From Xiphophorus maculatus (taxonomy: Eukaryota; Chordata; Actinopteri; Cyprinodontiformes; Poeciliidae): DNA of 64,000 bases. Under the pieces are notes generated by a model. It had not been told where the DNA came from. It searched no databases and saw nothing but the letters and a program-made list of their open reading frames with translations. Both the position numbers and the translations under genes were made by a program. Of the stretch, positions 21,953 through 40,381 are shown piece by piece. The stretch lies in assembly GCF_002775205.1 (NCBI RefSeq), contig NC_036450.1, positions 24,392,288 through 24,456,287 of the forward strand. Direction: 5' to 3'. Numbering within the stretch: the first letter of the stretch is position 1; each line of letters begins with the position of its first letter.

Positions 21953-24900
21953 TTACTTCTTGACTTCACCCAGATCGTCGATGCTGTCATCATCCACCTA
22001 CAGAGGGAGAAAGAGGCTGAACTCAGAAATGGGTGTGTCGAGTTTGCAGATTCGTACACTAACCGTTTTCTAAAATCGTAGTTTTGTTGTGTGAAAGTTT
22101 TTGCCTGATCAAATCCTGCCTCTGAAGTTACAAACTAATCACAAAGGCTTTACTTTTCCAGATTTCTAATGGCAAGCCAACAACTTTATCAAGCAAATAA
22201 TAAACACCAACAAAAAACCCCCACTTTGGCTAGGCCACGAATATGCTTTGATCTAAACTATTCAGTTGTGGCTCTGGACATATTTAATGATCGTTGTTCT
22301 GCAAAAAGCTAAACCTCAAGTCTCTCAAGTCTTTTCCAAAGCCTTATTGTTATTATTCACTAATCTTGTCTTAATGTACTTAGGCCCCGCCCACACAGAG
22401 AGGATTTTAGATGCATCAGCAAAGAGGGTTTTTTTTTTGTCGTTTAGTCTGTGCGTCCACACGGAGCTGGCGTTTTGGGAGACCAGAAATTATCATTCTT
22501 TGAAACCGAATTCCGGCATCTTGGTTAAATTTCAAAATGGCGGCTTTACGTATCCTTGTCGCCAAGTGAGCCGCGTGCTTTATGAAGCGACGCTGTAGCT
22601 CTAGCTCTCTCCCACAAGCGTTTCACTCTCACAAATAAACATGGCGCCAATAACGGTGTTTTCTGTGGCGCTGCGTCCTGTCGTTTACAAAAAACGTACC
22701 GTGTTCATTTCAGTGTAGACAGGGTCCAAAGTTTGGCCATTTGTTTCACTGGCCATTATAAAATCAATTTATTGTTTCTCTTCCAATGCAGAACTGTTCA
22801 CTACGATGCGTTTGTCTATCATGTATAATACCAGTAAAATACGTCAAAGTTAGTAGAAAGTCATGGAAACGTTAGAAAACTTTTGCCAAGGAGCGTTTCA
22901 AGTCAAAGACGACAGAAGAATCATCTGCTGCTCAAAACTGTTCATGTTTTTTTCCCCGTATAAAACGTCTCAAATAATCATCAAGGTTTGCTTAAACTAT
23001 TCTTCTGTTGCACATTTTTCCCTTTTTAATCAAATATCCTTCGTCTCAACTGTCAAGGTAATTGTGACTAATGAAGTGCTTTACATTTTAATCATTTAAG
23101 TTTTTAATGTAAAGCACTTTACATTAAAAACTTCATGTAAAGTAAGTTTTTGTAAAACAAGTTTATATTTGCTTTAAATCCTACCTTTTTGTAACCATTT
23201 CAAATCTAATATTCTAAAATACTATTTTTAATGATTTTCAGTGTATTATTTAAGTATGTATGTTGGGTTTCTTTCCTGTATAGCCACACACATTTTTTAT
23301 TTAAAATGCTAAGTTGAAACAAATCTAAACACCAAACCAGCCCTTTATGAATTATGTTGTTTGAAATCGCAGTGCTGCAAGGTTTCAATCAAATATTCAT
23401 AACCAGATGTGTTTGAGTTTACAGATAAAGATGGAAAAAAAGTGCATTTTACCAAACTTAACGGGTATAAAAAGTCATGAAACTTTTTCCATGAAGACTG
23501 TTTGTTTTACCTCAGGCCACTTTTCTTGAATGACGTCAATTATGTCATCTGTAAAATCTCCCTGAATGATTATTTCATCCTCGGCTGTAACTGAGGCACC
23601 ACAAGAGAACTTCTGAGCAAAGAATCGCTGAGCCTCTTTAAGATCAATGTCTGCAACAAAGGGATCAACATTTAGACAAACGTGCAAAAAAACCCAACAT
23701 CACCATGCGTAGATGGAGGGGGACGGCACAAGTCTCACCAAATGTTGCCAGGCCACATACTCGTGTGACATATTTCTTCTTTGCTCTTGGAATTTTGGCT
23801 ATTGTGACTTTCTGAGGCACCGTCTTCTTTTTCTGTTTAATTTGGCCTCTACCACCTAAAAAGAAGAAAATCAAGCAAGATTTGAGTCACTGGCATCATT
23901 GATCTCCATGCCGACAGCAATGGTGCTGAGAGATGGGGAAACTTCGGGAAAAATAAACCTACAACTGCATCATATCCAAAAACAGAATCAGTTTTATTGG
24001 GAAATATTTTGCACACAAACAACTAATTTGACTTTGGTGGCAAGCCTTCACAGCGCACAGACATTAAATATGAATATATAGACTAATATGTAAAGTCATA
24101 CCTCGTTTTTGCTTCTTCTTCTCCTCCTCTTCTCCTGAAGGAGGAGCTTCTCCAGTGCCGGATTCCTGTTTGGGAGCATTTCCTCCCGGACCAGAGGGAC
24201 CAAAGAAACAAAAAGAAGAATTACAACCAGTTTTGCAAAAATGATATTCATCTACTGGAGTAAATATTGGTTTACTTTGAGAAACCTGATTACAAACAAG
24301 TTTTTTTTTTTTTTTTACTTTGCTACTCCAATTGCTGAGGAATAATAATGAATATTTGTTTTTTTATTATTAGGGGTGCACCAATAGCTGTAAGGGGACC
24401 TTTATGCAAAATTTACATATTTTGTAAATTTTGTTTCAAAAGAACAATAAAATAATCTTTAGCTGTTTTTTGGTAAGAAGTTTTATTGTGTCTGGAAAAT
24501 GAGCCGTTTCAAAAACCTGAACGGTAGGTCAAAAATCAACATGCACCGTTACCTAGCAACATAAGAGAGGCTCCAGCATGTTTGGTCAGCTGGTTTTACC
24601 ACTGTATGCGCTGTACAATGGCTGCTGGAAAAGACAAATGCATTGTTGTTGACTTACCCTTCCGAAATCACTTGCTGCACGCAAGAGGCTCCACTACTGC
24701 TTTTCAAAAATGTATAGTGGAGAGTCTGTTTGCAGCCATTTTCATATACGAGTGTAAACATTGAGTTATGGGGGGCGTGACCAGCAGCAGCTTATTTGGA
24801 TTTAAAGTGACAGGGGGCCCTAAAAAAGCTCAACACAAGCAGAACTGCAGAACTGAGTAGACTAAAATCTACAAAATCACTTTTTGTGATTTTGTGGAAA

Positions 24901-25800
24901 AAATGTAATTGACTTGTTTTGCATAGCCAACAGACCTATCCTAACTTGTCCAGTGAAACATAATAGGTCACCTTTACTTTGGACTGAAAAGCCAATACAA
25001 GAAACAAATTGTATTTACCTCCACAAAGGTCTGAAAAATCAGCCACTGTCCAGTTTTGCTCTGTTGTGGCAGAGCTCTGACTGGCAGATTCATCCACCAG
25101 GGCACATCTGCATATGCATACTTCAACTTGGAATTAGATTTGCCATCCAGATGTGTCTAAAAACACCATCTTGCTCTGTATGTATTGGCTCTGTAGCTTA
25201 AAAAGTATCCAATGACAGAACTTCATTCCTATAAAGGCAAGAGATCCTATACAGACCAAGCCAATAATTTAGCTTTTAAAGTTACTGAAAACTGGTATTT
25301 ACACAGACTTCTAATCTCTCTAACCACTATTAACTAAGCTCTTTAAATTGTAGGGGAGTGAAGCAAAAAATCCACAGAAAACCTTGAAGGTACTCACCTA
25401 CAGTCATCTTGGCAAACACATCTGGAAAGTTCTTCTCAAGCCACTGCCTACATTTGGCTGGCTCGGGCATGTACTCGCAGTACTGCGGAGACATCACCGG
25501 TTTTTACAACTCTCGAAAGAAATAATCTGCAGGCGCTTGTTTATAGTCCACACAATGCGAGTGCAAAGTCTGTCTAATGATGAAACTCACCTCTGTAGGT
25601 AGGGAGCACACTGTAGGAAGAAAAACAAAAAAACTCGGGTTAGAGGCTGTCGAAATTACGCCGCGATTACGCGACAGATTGAGTTTATTGATCGTACCTC
25701 CGCAGTAAAGAACTTTAAGTGGGTACTTCGAATCGGGGTCCAACGATCCTTGCTCAGACCTGCTTTCTGTAGACCCAGATTCCATTTCAGTAGTAGCCAT
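21953..25800 (-). CDS. denr: Density-regulated protein DENR
   Basis: Coding exons are 25800-25698, 25610-25591, 25482-25398, 24182-24102, 23855-23739, 23650-23511 and 21997-21953, all in phase, giving 196 aa (human 198). The N-terminal part has the zinc-binding cysteines C33, C36, C43 and C52 (YCGVCSLPTEYCEYMP). A charged [15 protein letters not shown] linker follows, and from about residue 113 to 182 comes the SUI1 domain ([20 protein letters not shown]...). It ends [12 protein letters not shown] pairs with MCTS1 to eject deacylated tRNA from post-termination 40S subunits and to promote reinitiation after short uORFs. The second exon is only 20 nt. A 5' UTR exon border lies at 25810 (acceptor) with a likely donor near 26906. 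The last intron is about 1.5 kb and contains repeats. Confidence 0.96.
22384..22735. repeat. denr: MITE-like repeat in the last denr intron
   Basis: The segment starts GGCCCCGCCCACAC and ends with the loosely complementary GTGTAGACAGGGTCC. It is more GC-rich than its surroundings and contains no exon. The inverted termini are imperfect, so the boundaries are approximate. Confidence 0.4.
23098..23133. repeat. Perfect palindrome, 17-bp arms, 2-nt loop
   Basis: AAGTTTTTAATGTAAAG (23098-23114) and its exact complement (23117-23133) are separated by CA, in the last denr intron. Neighbouring half-copies (GTGCTTTACATTTTAAT and CATGTAAAG) suggest local templated copying. Confidence 0.85.
24390..24977. 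mobile_element. Non-autonomous DNA-transposon-like repeat in a denr intron
   Basis: The left end GTAAGGGGACCTTTATG and right end CATAATAGGTCACCTTTAC are imperfect inverted repeats. An internal block (GTCTGGAAAATGAGCCGTTTC, then TTACCTAGCAAC) is shared with 40776-41010 in eif2b1, which supports a dispersed family. Confidence 0.55.
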
Positions 25801-26639
25801 CACAAATGATCTGGGCAAGGTGAAGAGAAACAATAAGAAAGTTTGAGAAACAAGAAAACAAAGTAGCGTCTGCATGGCAGCTGATGTTTCACATTGTGTT
25901 TTTGTCCACCCTATCCCTTCACCATGTCCTTTTTCTTTCCCTGACGTCACAACGTTGTCATTTTGGTTGAGCATAAAGCCTCCATTTATGAGAAGACTAC
26001 AAATGGCTGTTGAAATAGTATCACTGTTTCACTGATTGAAATGAAGCGTAAAATTAGCTAAAAATGGTAACCTTTACTGGTCAGTGAACGCATCATAGTT
26101 TCATAGTAAGCTATGAAAGAAAATGTAAATGGTTGTGATCTTGTGAGATTTTAGGTCACTTCTTGCATATTTCGATATAAATTGAGAATCTGCCACACGG
26201 TTTAGAGAGCCTTCCTTAATTTTTAACCCGACTACATAATCCTGGCATCATATCAAAGTTCATTTAGGACAATATCAGGTTGAAATGGACAAACAACTTT
26301 TGAACATGTTGCTAAAATACCTACTTTTACATGCAGGCATGATAATGTTACGTGTGTAAGGTCATGTGTCCGTTATTTAAATGTCACAGCTCGTAAAAAA
26401 AACAGATGAGAAGAAATATCCGATTTCCTCCCTACACCAGTCTGAATGAAGTCTATATTTCATCACTTTAACCACATAGTTCAACTTTTTTTCTTCCTGA
26501 CCCTCTGCTGCTTTATGTAGAGATTTTTTTATTATTATATTTGTTTAGCTCTCAGTTTAATCTAATTTGCTACACAGCTGAAGTAGCCTTAGCCGGCTAA
26601 CACATGCGGCTGCTTTATAGGTTGAAAGCGCTGCTCAAC

Positions 26640-27141
26640 AGAGCAGTGTGCTAACATATTCAACATCAAATTGTACAATTGAAGTCATAAATAATGTTGC
26701 CACTCCGGTCACTGCATACACCGAGCTAAAACAAACCCCCACATTTCGCTTTGAGCGCTTTCATTCATCAGGTTACGTGGACTCGCCAGCTGTCACCGTT
26801 AGCACCTCGATTGAGTTTAGCAGGCTAGCTAAGCTAATGCAGTACAGCGACTCACTGCAGCTGAAAAAAGTGAATTAAGACGCGGAAAACGGGGCCGTTC
26901 CCTACCTCGCACAGTAAACTCTTAAAACTGCTGGTTCAGTAGAACATCCGCTCGCATTATTAGGGTCAGTTCCACTTTTAGAATATCATTTTCACTGAAT
27001 AAGGTTTAGTTGGCATACTTCGAGCACGCCTTGTTACGCCTCTTGTGAGAGGAGTCTAGCCAATAATATATAGCTGCAGCCGTTCGCACCACTCTCAGAC
27101 CCAACGCCGCTCCCAGGCTCCGGTAGCCGAAAACCCTTCCT
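26640..27141 (-). promoter_or_regulatory. Probable denr promoter and leader exon
   Basis: A minus-strand donor (GTAGGGAACGG) follows 26906, giving a candidate non-coding exon starting around 27000 that can splice to the acceptor at 25810. The surrounding DNA is locally CpG-enriched. The exact start is not determinable. Confidence 0.4.
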
Positions 27142-27481
27142 GGTTCATGCGAGAATTTGCTTCCGGTTGGCGCATGCGCAAAAGCCAATTGGTGTTAGGG
27201 TTCACTGACACGATGTGAAGCCATTATTCAGCGAATGCGTCAGTGTAGTTTCGTTTAAAGTGGGATTTCAAATATGAGGGATAAAGATTGGGTTTATGTA
27301 GCTGGGTGTTAAGGTCATGTGAGAATTTGCATTCGGTTGGCGCATGCGCAAAACCCCACTGGTGTTTATTATGGTTCACGATATCAAACAATACTTTATT
27401 AACCGAATGTGTGTAGTTCGAAGACGGGATTTAAAAGATGTAGGATAAAGATTAGGTCTATGTGGTAGGAAGTTAAGGGTA
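27142..27481. repeat. 170-bp tandem duplication with paired NRF1-like sites
   Basis: Two adjacent diverged copies (27142-27311 and 27312-27481) share GAGAATTTGC, TCGGTTGGCGCATGCGCA-like sequence and GGGATTT..GATAAAGATT. Each contains GCGCATGCGCA (27170-27180 and 27340-27350), which matches 11 of 12 positions of the NRF1 consensus. The pair lies just upstream of the inferred denr leader exon and beyond the bcl7a 3' end. Confidence 0.75.
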
Positions 27482-27655
27482 AGTATAAAAAATCATTAGG
27501 ATAATGAAATCCAAGGACATCAACTTGTAGCATTCAAAAGCATGGACATAAAATTTGACATTTAACTAAAAAGTAAAATACCAAATGTGTTCTGAAGCGT
27601 CCTCCATTTCCAGAAGTTTCCAACAGACTGACACAGACAGAGCATTTGTATGACT

Positions 27656-29874
27656 TTTATTAAGAAAACAAAACCACTGGACATGATAAAAACAAAACCA
27701 AGCACTACTGATGGAATAAATAAGTCAAACCAAACCATAAATCTGTACACGATCTAAAGAAAAAAAATGGTCCCAAGGGAAAAAAAAGAAGTTTTTTTTT
27801 CATCTCACAGCTCTTTTTTTTCTCATTTTTCTTTTTACACACAGTTATGAGCAAACTATAAATCAATCGGCTCAATCAAGTGAACGCTACAACATAAGTG
27901 AGAATTTGTTTTTCTTAAACTGAGTGTATATGTAATGCTGTTTATAACTGTTAATGTCAATACAATAGCATTTTTAAAGTTCCAGCTCTGCTGGACTGGG
28001 AATGAGGTATATGCTAATCCACCCTCTGAACCGAGACAATGTTTTAACTCCTTCCTCTCCATCCGTGTGAATGCTGATTTGCTGAAAATCTGATTCTGGG
28101 TTGTAAAATGCATCGTAGCCCCGTCCCGTCACGGTTCGCAGTAATTCAGTTGATCTAAATTCATCCAGGATTGATTAATGAAAGTAAATCTTAACATGAG
28201 AGAGTTTTTTTTTTTTTTACATTAGAGGTCGTAGGTCTGAATCCGTACTTTAAAGTTCAAGTAAACTGCACTAATCAGCACACAGTCAGGGGGCACCATG
28301 CCACGTGCGTATGGATTCAGCCGACAGACAGCACCTTGAAGGAGGATCAGAACCAAATGTTTGAGCGAGAAAAAAAAAAACATAGAGAGAGACTGGACCT
28401 TTAGTGGCGAGCGGCACCAGCATGTGTAGGTCACAGACGAGTAGTGACACGGAACCAGTACAGGGAAATAAGACAATAGAATGCGAGTCGATGGTGATGT
28501 GGAAAGAAACCGGAAGTTCTGATGGATGAATGAGGTTTGCAGGTGCTTAAAAGGAATGAACATGATCAACTTCTGGGTAGTGTTAAAACCTAATTTTGAC
28601 GCATTTTATAGGAGTAGTACACGTTTACTTCCTTGCTGGGAGGAAAGCGAGCGGGCGGATGCCAACACGTAATGATACCTTGCTGCCCAAATAACTGCCT
28701 GGATTTACGTACAGCCGACTTGGTGTCGTTCTAAATCACATTGTCTTTTTTTTTTACCCGCAGCAAGGAAGCAAATATCTCCCAAATCTTTTCCTCAGAG
28801 AAAATATCCTAACAGGTGGAGTTAAATATAAATAATTGGAAAAACTAATTAGTGACAGTTATAAGGCAAAAAAACAAAAAAAACAAACCGAAACAAAGCA
28901 TGGCACCAAAACGTAAGTCCAAACCTGCTTGAACTAAAACTTGTATTAGTCGTAACAACTCAAGGCACACACCTCCGGGACGCGCTCTAACCATGTCTGT
29001 CCTCACTACTTATCCAATAGTCCGTCTCGGCGTGCACCGTTGCCCTCTTCCTCTACGAACCGCGAGCTAATTCACTTTAGGAGAAAAATAAAAACACAAA
29101 CATGGAGAACTTTTCATGGATAGAGATAAAAGACATCCACTACAGCAGCAAATCTATCTGTGATCGATTGTGACATACCATAACAGTGCATTGACCCTCC
29201 TGAGGGAGAAAAAAAAACAAAAAGAGAGATATAACTAAACATTCCCTAAACAAAAGAGAACATTAGTCTAGCAGGAGGCGAATCGGGAGGATGGAAAGCG
29301 AGACGTGGCCTTGGGGGTGGGGAAGGGGAGGGGGGGCTGCCACAGCCACTGATCTGAGACCAGGTTAGCCCCTTGACTTATCCTGAGCTAAACCGCTAGC
29401 AGTGAAACAAAAGAGTGATCTCAGAGCAGCGTCTGCGATCGGCCTCGTCCTAATCTCAGAGCTCTTTAAGTCACAGAAGCGGGTCGGGGTTTGTGTTCTG
29501 GTCTGGCGGTGGCTGGGGCTGAGCTGCCGGCGCTGTCCCGAGGCTTGAGTCTGGCGCTTCTCTTGGCAAAACAAAATGTGGAGGACTGGAAGGAAGCACG
29601 GAGGGGGAACCACTGAACAAGAGGTAATATCCATCCTCCCTCAGTGGCAGTATTTGGGTAGAGGTGGCGAAATGGGAAGTGGGAAACAGCGATAAGGAAG
29701 AGAGACGTCCGTTCTCCCCTTGGTTTAGAAGAGCAGGGAGGGGAAAAAAAAATAAAACAATCTAAGAGGAGAGCCGGTGTGTCCATTAGCCCTAAATCAT
29801 CTAGAATTAATGGGAGGAGGTACAGAGGAAGGGAGACAGGAAGGTGAAGGAGAGAATGACTCAGCCCGAAACAT
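27656..29874 (-). other. bcl7a: bcl7a 3' UTR with terminal poly(A) signal
   Basis: This 2.2-kb stretch after the bcl7a stop codon shows no other gene. A minus-strand AATAAA at 27656-27661 is the best distal signal. A long 3' UTR is usual for BCL7A. The extent is inferred, because no transcript evidence is available. Confidence 0.45.
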
Positions 29875-36720
<6,846 letters not shown>

Positions 36721-36806
36721 CGTTAGGAGATCGTAAGGTATGATTTTAGATTAGTAAACTAAGCAAGGCTTAACACCTCACAATCAGGCTGATACAGGCA
36801 AAGAAT

Positions 36807-38285
36807 CAGGGGCGCAACTACATACTTTCTGAGGTGTATGCGAACATGTCATCGCCCTCCCCCAACCCCCCACGGCCCAATGACATAAACTTGTACAACT
36901 CATTTGTAATTAAAGTATCAATAATAATAAATGTACATATATGTGAATAAATTGCTGCCTACAGGGCAATTAAAAAAGGATGAAACAAAAAACTGTGCAA
37001 TATTTCATCATTTTGAGCCAAAGAGCCGCTTCTGTTAGCCTGTAGGCTGCAGGTCTGAGGCTTTTTGTTAGCAGGTTTTCTATCATTCTTATAGCTTGAC
37101 AGGAAACCTGATCCAAACTGGCAACCCACATTAATAAAATGGTGAAATAATATTGACCACTTATAAAAGATATCAACATTTTTCCTACACAATCCTAACA
37201 AACGTTTTTAATGTTTTCTTCACAATATTTATTAATTTATCTATTAATCTATTTGTATGATTTGTTCTTTAAATTGCCATTCATATTATTTTTCGGTCTC
37301 AGGAAATGACTGAGGGATGAAGAGACTGATGTTCTGGTTCTGTAGGTTCTTTAGGTTCTGCCGGGTCTGCGGTTCCTGATCCATTCTGTCTGATATCAAA
37401 CAACCCACTGAATTTTTAAAGCCCCTGTTAAACTTCACTGTGGTTGTTTAGCCTGTTTCTTCCCACCACCGTCTGTATTTTTGCCAGAGGTTTAATTTCT
37501 AAGGACGGTGTTTTATCGGGTGGACATTTTAAAAAGACGCGGGTTGATAGCAGCTCACCGCGGCTGCGTAGCAACCGTCTCTAAGCAACCGTGACAACAG
37601 CGTCAGTTCGTGTGGTTTAGTGGGGTCCTATTTACCCTAAACGACAATCTAGCTGACCTTAATATTTCCCGTGTTTTATTTTTGTGGTCGTTATTATTAC
37701 ACTTATTGTTGAGGTGTGTGATAGGTACCTCAGGGCCACCGTAGATAGGTGTGTCTATCAGACATTTATAGCAATACGGAATAAATCGCGTCCTTATTGG
37801 TTCAATAAGGGGCGGAGACAAAAACAACCACCTGTTATTTTAGCCTAGCTTAAGCTAACCTGAATATTTACAACTCTCTGGTTGATACAGTAACGTTACT
37901 TACCTTCTGTCTTTCAACCACTTTGAAAAGCTTTTCTTTGTCTCTCTAACATCTTTATCTTTCCCCCTCTTCTGTTTTCTGTTTTGTGCCCCGGAGTTTT
38001 TTCTGCCGCCCATCTTTAGCTCCCTGTTGTCGAGGCTTTAATACAATTCAAATTTAAAAGAAAGAAAAAACGCGCCTCAGCTTGTTCTAGAAGAGACGCT
38101 GCCCAAGCTGCCTGTATGGGAGGGAAGGACCGCCTAATCAGTGCTGTTCCTGTTATTGATCATTTCATACACAAACATCTGTTAAGTACATAAAATGCTG
38201 ACAAAAAAAATAATTCCCCACATCGTTTTTGCGCCCCCTCTAGTGCAGCGCCCCTATGCGTTGCATGCACTGCTTACCCACTTTG
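36807..38285 (-). mobile_element. hAT-family element with fossil transposase exon, internally deleted
   Basis: The octamer CAAAGAAT occurs immediately before 36807 (36799-36806) and after 38285 (38286-38293), a perfect 8-bp target duplication. The left end starts CAGGGGCGCAACTACATAC. The right end is a degenerate complement containing GCAGCGCCCCTA. An exon at 38013-37904 (minus) encodes a transposase-like N-terminus. The element ends about 400 bp upstream of the bcl7a start codon. Confidence 0.65.
37904..38013 (-). pseudogene. First coding exon relic of a hAT/ZMYM-type transposase
   Basis: On the minus strand an ATG at 38013 opens MGGRKNSGAQNRKQKRGKDK... for 36 codons and ends at a consensus donor (GTAAGTAACG). 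The basic KxSGAQxRKxK opening is characteristic of hAT transposases with a TTF-type zinc finger and of ZMYM5-like domesticated relatives. No downstream transposase exon was found before the element's left end, so the gene is decapitated. Confidence 0.5.
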
Positions 38286-40381
38286 CAAAGAATAAGCACA
38301 ATAAAACCTCTTTTACAATGTCTGCTTTCCCTGATTTTCTTCTTTTCATTTGTTTTGATATTTTTCTTTCCTTTTCGATATTTTGAAGTTATTCTGTATC
38401 TCTTCGTTGCTATTTTAGAGTTTTGCTAAAACGCAGACTGACTTAAATTTGACATATTCTTTCCATTCATTTGTTTTTTCCCTCCTTTCTCTCTTTCTTC
38501 ACACGTATATAGTTGTAGTTATTTTATGACTGTATGTGATAGATCGGTGCCTTTTAGAAGTTATATAATTTGTGAACATTGGTGAAAAACCAGAATCAGA
38601 AAGACCAAGAAGCCAAATACAATCCTGAAAGAAAACTTGTTAGAGGCTGTGGACGACACGAGAACAGGGTGGAGGTTATTGCTTCAGCAGGACACCAACC
38701 CTAAACAAACATGAAAAGTGATTAAGCAAAGCATTGATTTAGGAAGGTTTAATATAAATCCAAAACACTTCTTTCATGTTTTTCTTGTAAATAATTTTGA
38801 ATCCAATTTATTATTCCCACTTTTCAGATGTGGACTACTTTGTGTCAGTCTAATCAGCACCAAAAAGCAACAACTTTTGGGGCAAAATGTTAAGAAAAAA
38901 AAAATCTCAGTAGTGTTGTTCCTCTGAAAATCTTCATTTTGATTGGTTACTTTTCTCATTGGTTTGTATCTTTAATCCATCTGTTTATTTCCGAATGCCT
39001 TCATTCTCATTTTACAACGAAGGTTTTGGCAAGTCCTTTGTTTTGTTCACTTTGAAACCTTTGAAACTTTGAAGCATTTGTTCATATACTTTTAGATCGT
39101 CACATTTTTAGTTTTATTGTCTTCATACTTTCATTTCTCACGTTTGAAATCAAATTAAAAATACATTATTAATCCCAAAAGGAAAGTAAATGTAACTCAT
39201 AATATCCAGGACCTTTAAAGAGTTGTTGTAAAGGCTGAGGCCTGTGGGGACGAAGGGTCGCCTCTGGAAGTCTGAAGAAACCTCCGACCTTTGACCTCAA
39301 GATTTATATTTACTGTAGCAAATCTTTTTTCTGTTGCTGTTGACTGTGTTATTATTTTACATTTATATTATGCAGATTAGGAATAAGTCAAATTAACAAT
39401 GGAGAAAATTCTTGTCGGTAAGATGAATGAGAGGTTGAAGAGGGTAAAAAAAAAATAAGACAATGTAATTAAATATGTAATTGTTTCTCTATTTAACCCA
39501 ACAACTTTGACGGGTATTGTTATTTTATTTTACTATCCTGTCTAATTTCATTTTGTGTCACTGCTAAGTTAGAAATGGTACAATTTAAGAAGAATAAAGA
39601 AGAAGAAAAAAAACAACCCGAGGGAAAGTAGAAACGGAAAACGTCGCCCTCTGGTGATGGAAAAATAGAACTGCAGGATGTACCAGCTTTGCTAGAAACC
39701 TTAGAATCACAATGTATTTACATTTAACTGAGAAAATAATCCTAAAAACATCCAAGAACGCATGTTAAAGACTATTCTGTGTACCTAAGATAATAAAGTC
39801 TTTGTGAAATGCTGATTCCAAATTGATGTTCCTCTCCTTTGTGCTGCTTTTTAAACGTTTTTCATTTGATAGCTTTTCACCGTTGTCAAGTCAGGTTAAG
39901 TGTTTTTGCTGAGGCGCTCCGCGTATCTTTGTTGCTCTAAACTAGGCAGCTTTCTATGTCCAAATTTGATTTCCCCACCACCTACATTAAAATGTGTCTC
40001 CCTTTAACTCCCAAGTTTTATTTTTCTGAACAGTCCGTGAAGCTGACACGAGGTTTACGTCATCACTCTGCGACACGTCAACAGGCAGAACTTTGCATGA
40101 GCCAACAGTGTGTAATTCAGCAGAAAGCGACTGGCACGTATTTCTAGACCAAATTTTCCGTTTTTAACTATTGCTGATATTATTAAAGGTTTAATATTTA
40201 TACATTTAAAACATTCATAGGTAATTTGATTCAGCAACGTCGCGGTGGGTTTGGTTCTGGCAGGTGACAGACATCTGCGAACTGACTGGTCCTGTAAAAC
40301 AATATCTATAGTAAACAGTGATAAAGGTTTCGGGGTTTGTTTTGACCTTAAAGTGTTTTTGTCTCCATTTTGGATTTGAAA
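38286..40381. other. Intergenic spacer upstream of eif2b1
   Basis: This is AT-rich sequence with a Tc1 fragment (38575-38730) and a degraded repeat near 39155-39300 containing GGGGACGAAGGGTC. The last 150 bp before the eif2b1 start codon probably includes its promoter and leader, but no element could be pinned down. Confidence 0.5.
38575..38730 (+). pseudogene. Tc1-like transposase fragment
   Basis: The frame near 38690 reads LQQDTNPKQT, corresponding to the FQQDNDPKHT motif around the second catalytic Asp of Tc1/mariner transposases. The preceding DNA (CCTGAAAGAAAACTTGTTAG) also resembles Tc1 coding sequence. It stops at TGA and is a short dead remnant. Confidence 0.6.

Noticed and set aside
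25504-25974. 156-codon frame as an N-terminally extended denr protein
   Set aside because: It reads through the leader intron and past the donor at 25698; the spliced form from the ATG at 25800 matches DENR precisely.
37603-37827. Minus-strand 74-codon frame as the second exon of the hAT transposase
   Set aside because: No resemblance to a TTF finger or hAT catalytic region, and no fitting acceptor; left as non-coding element interior.
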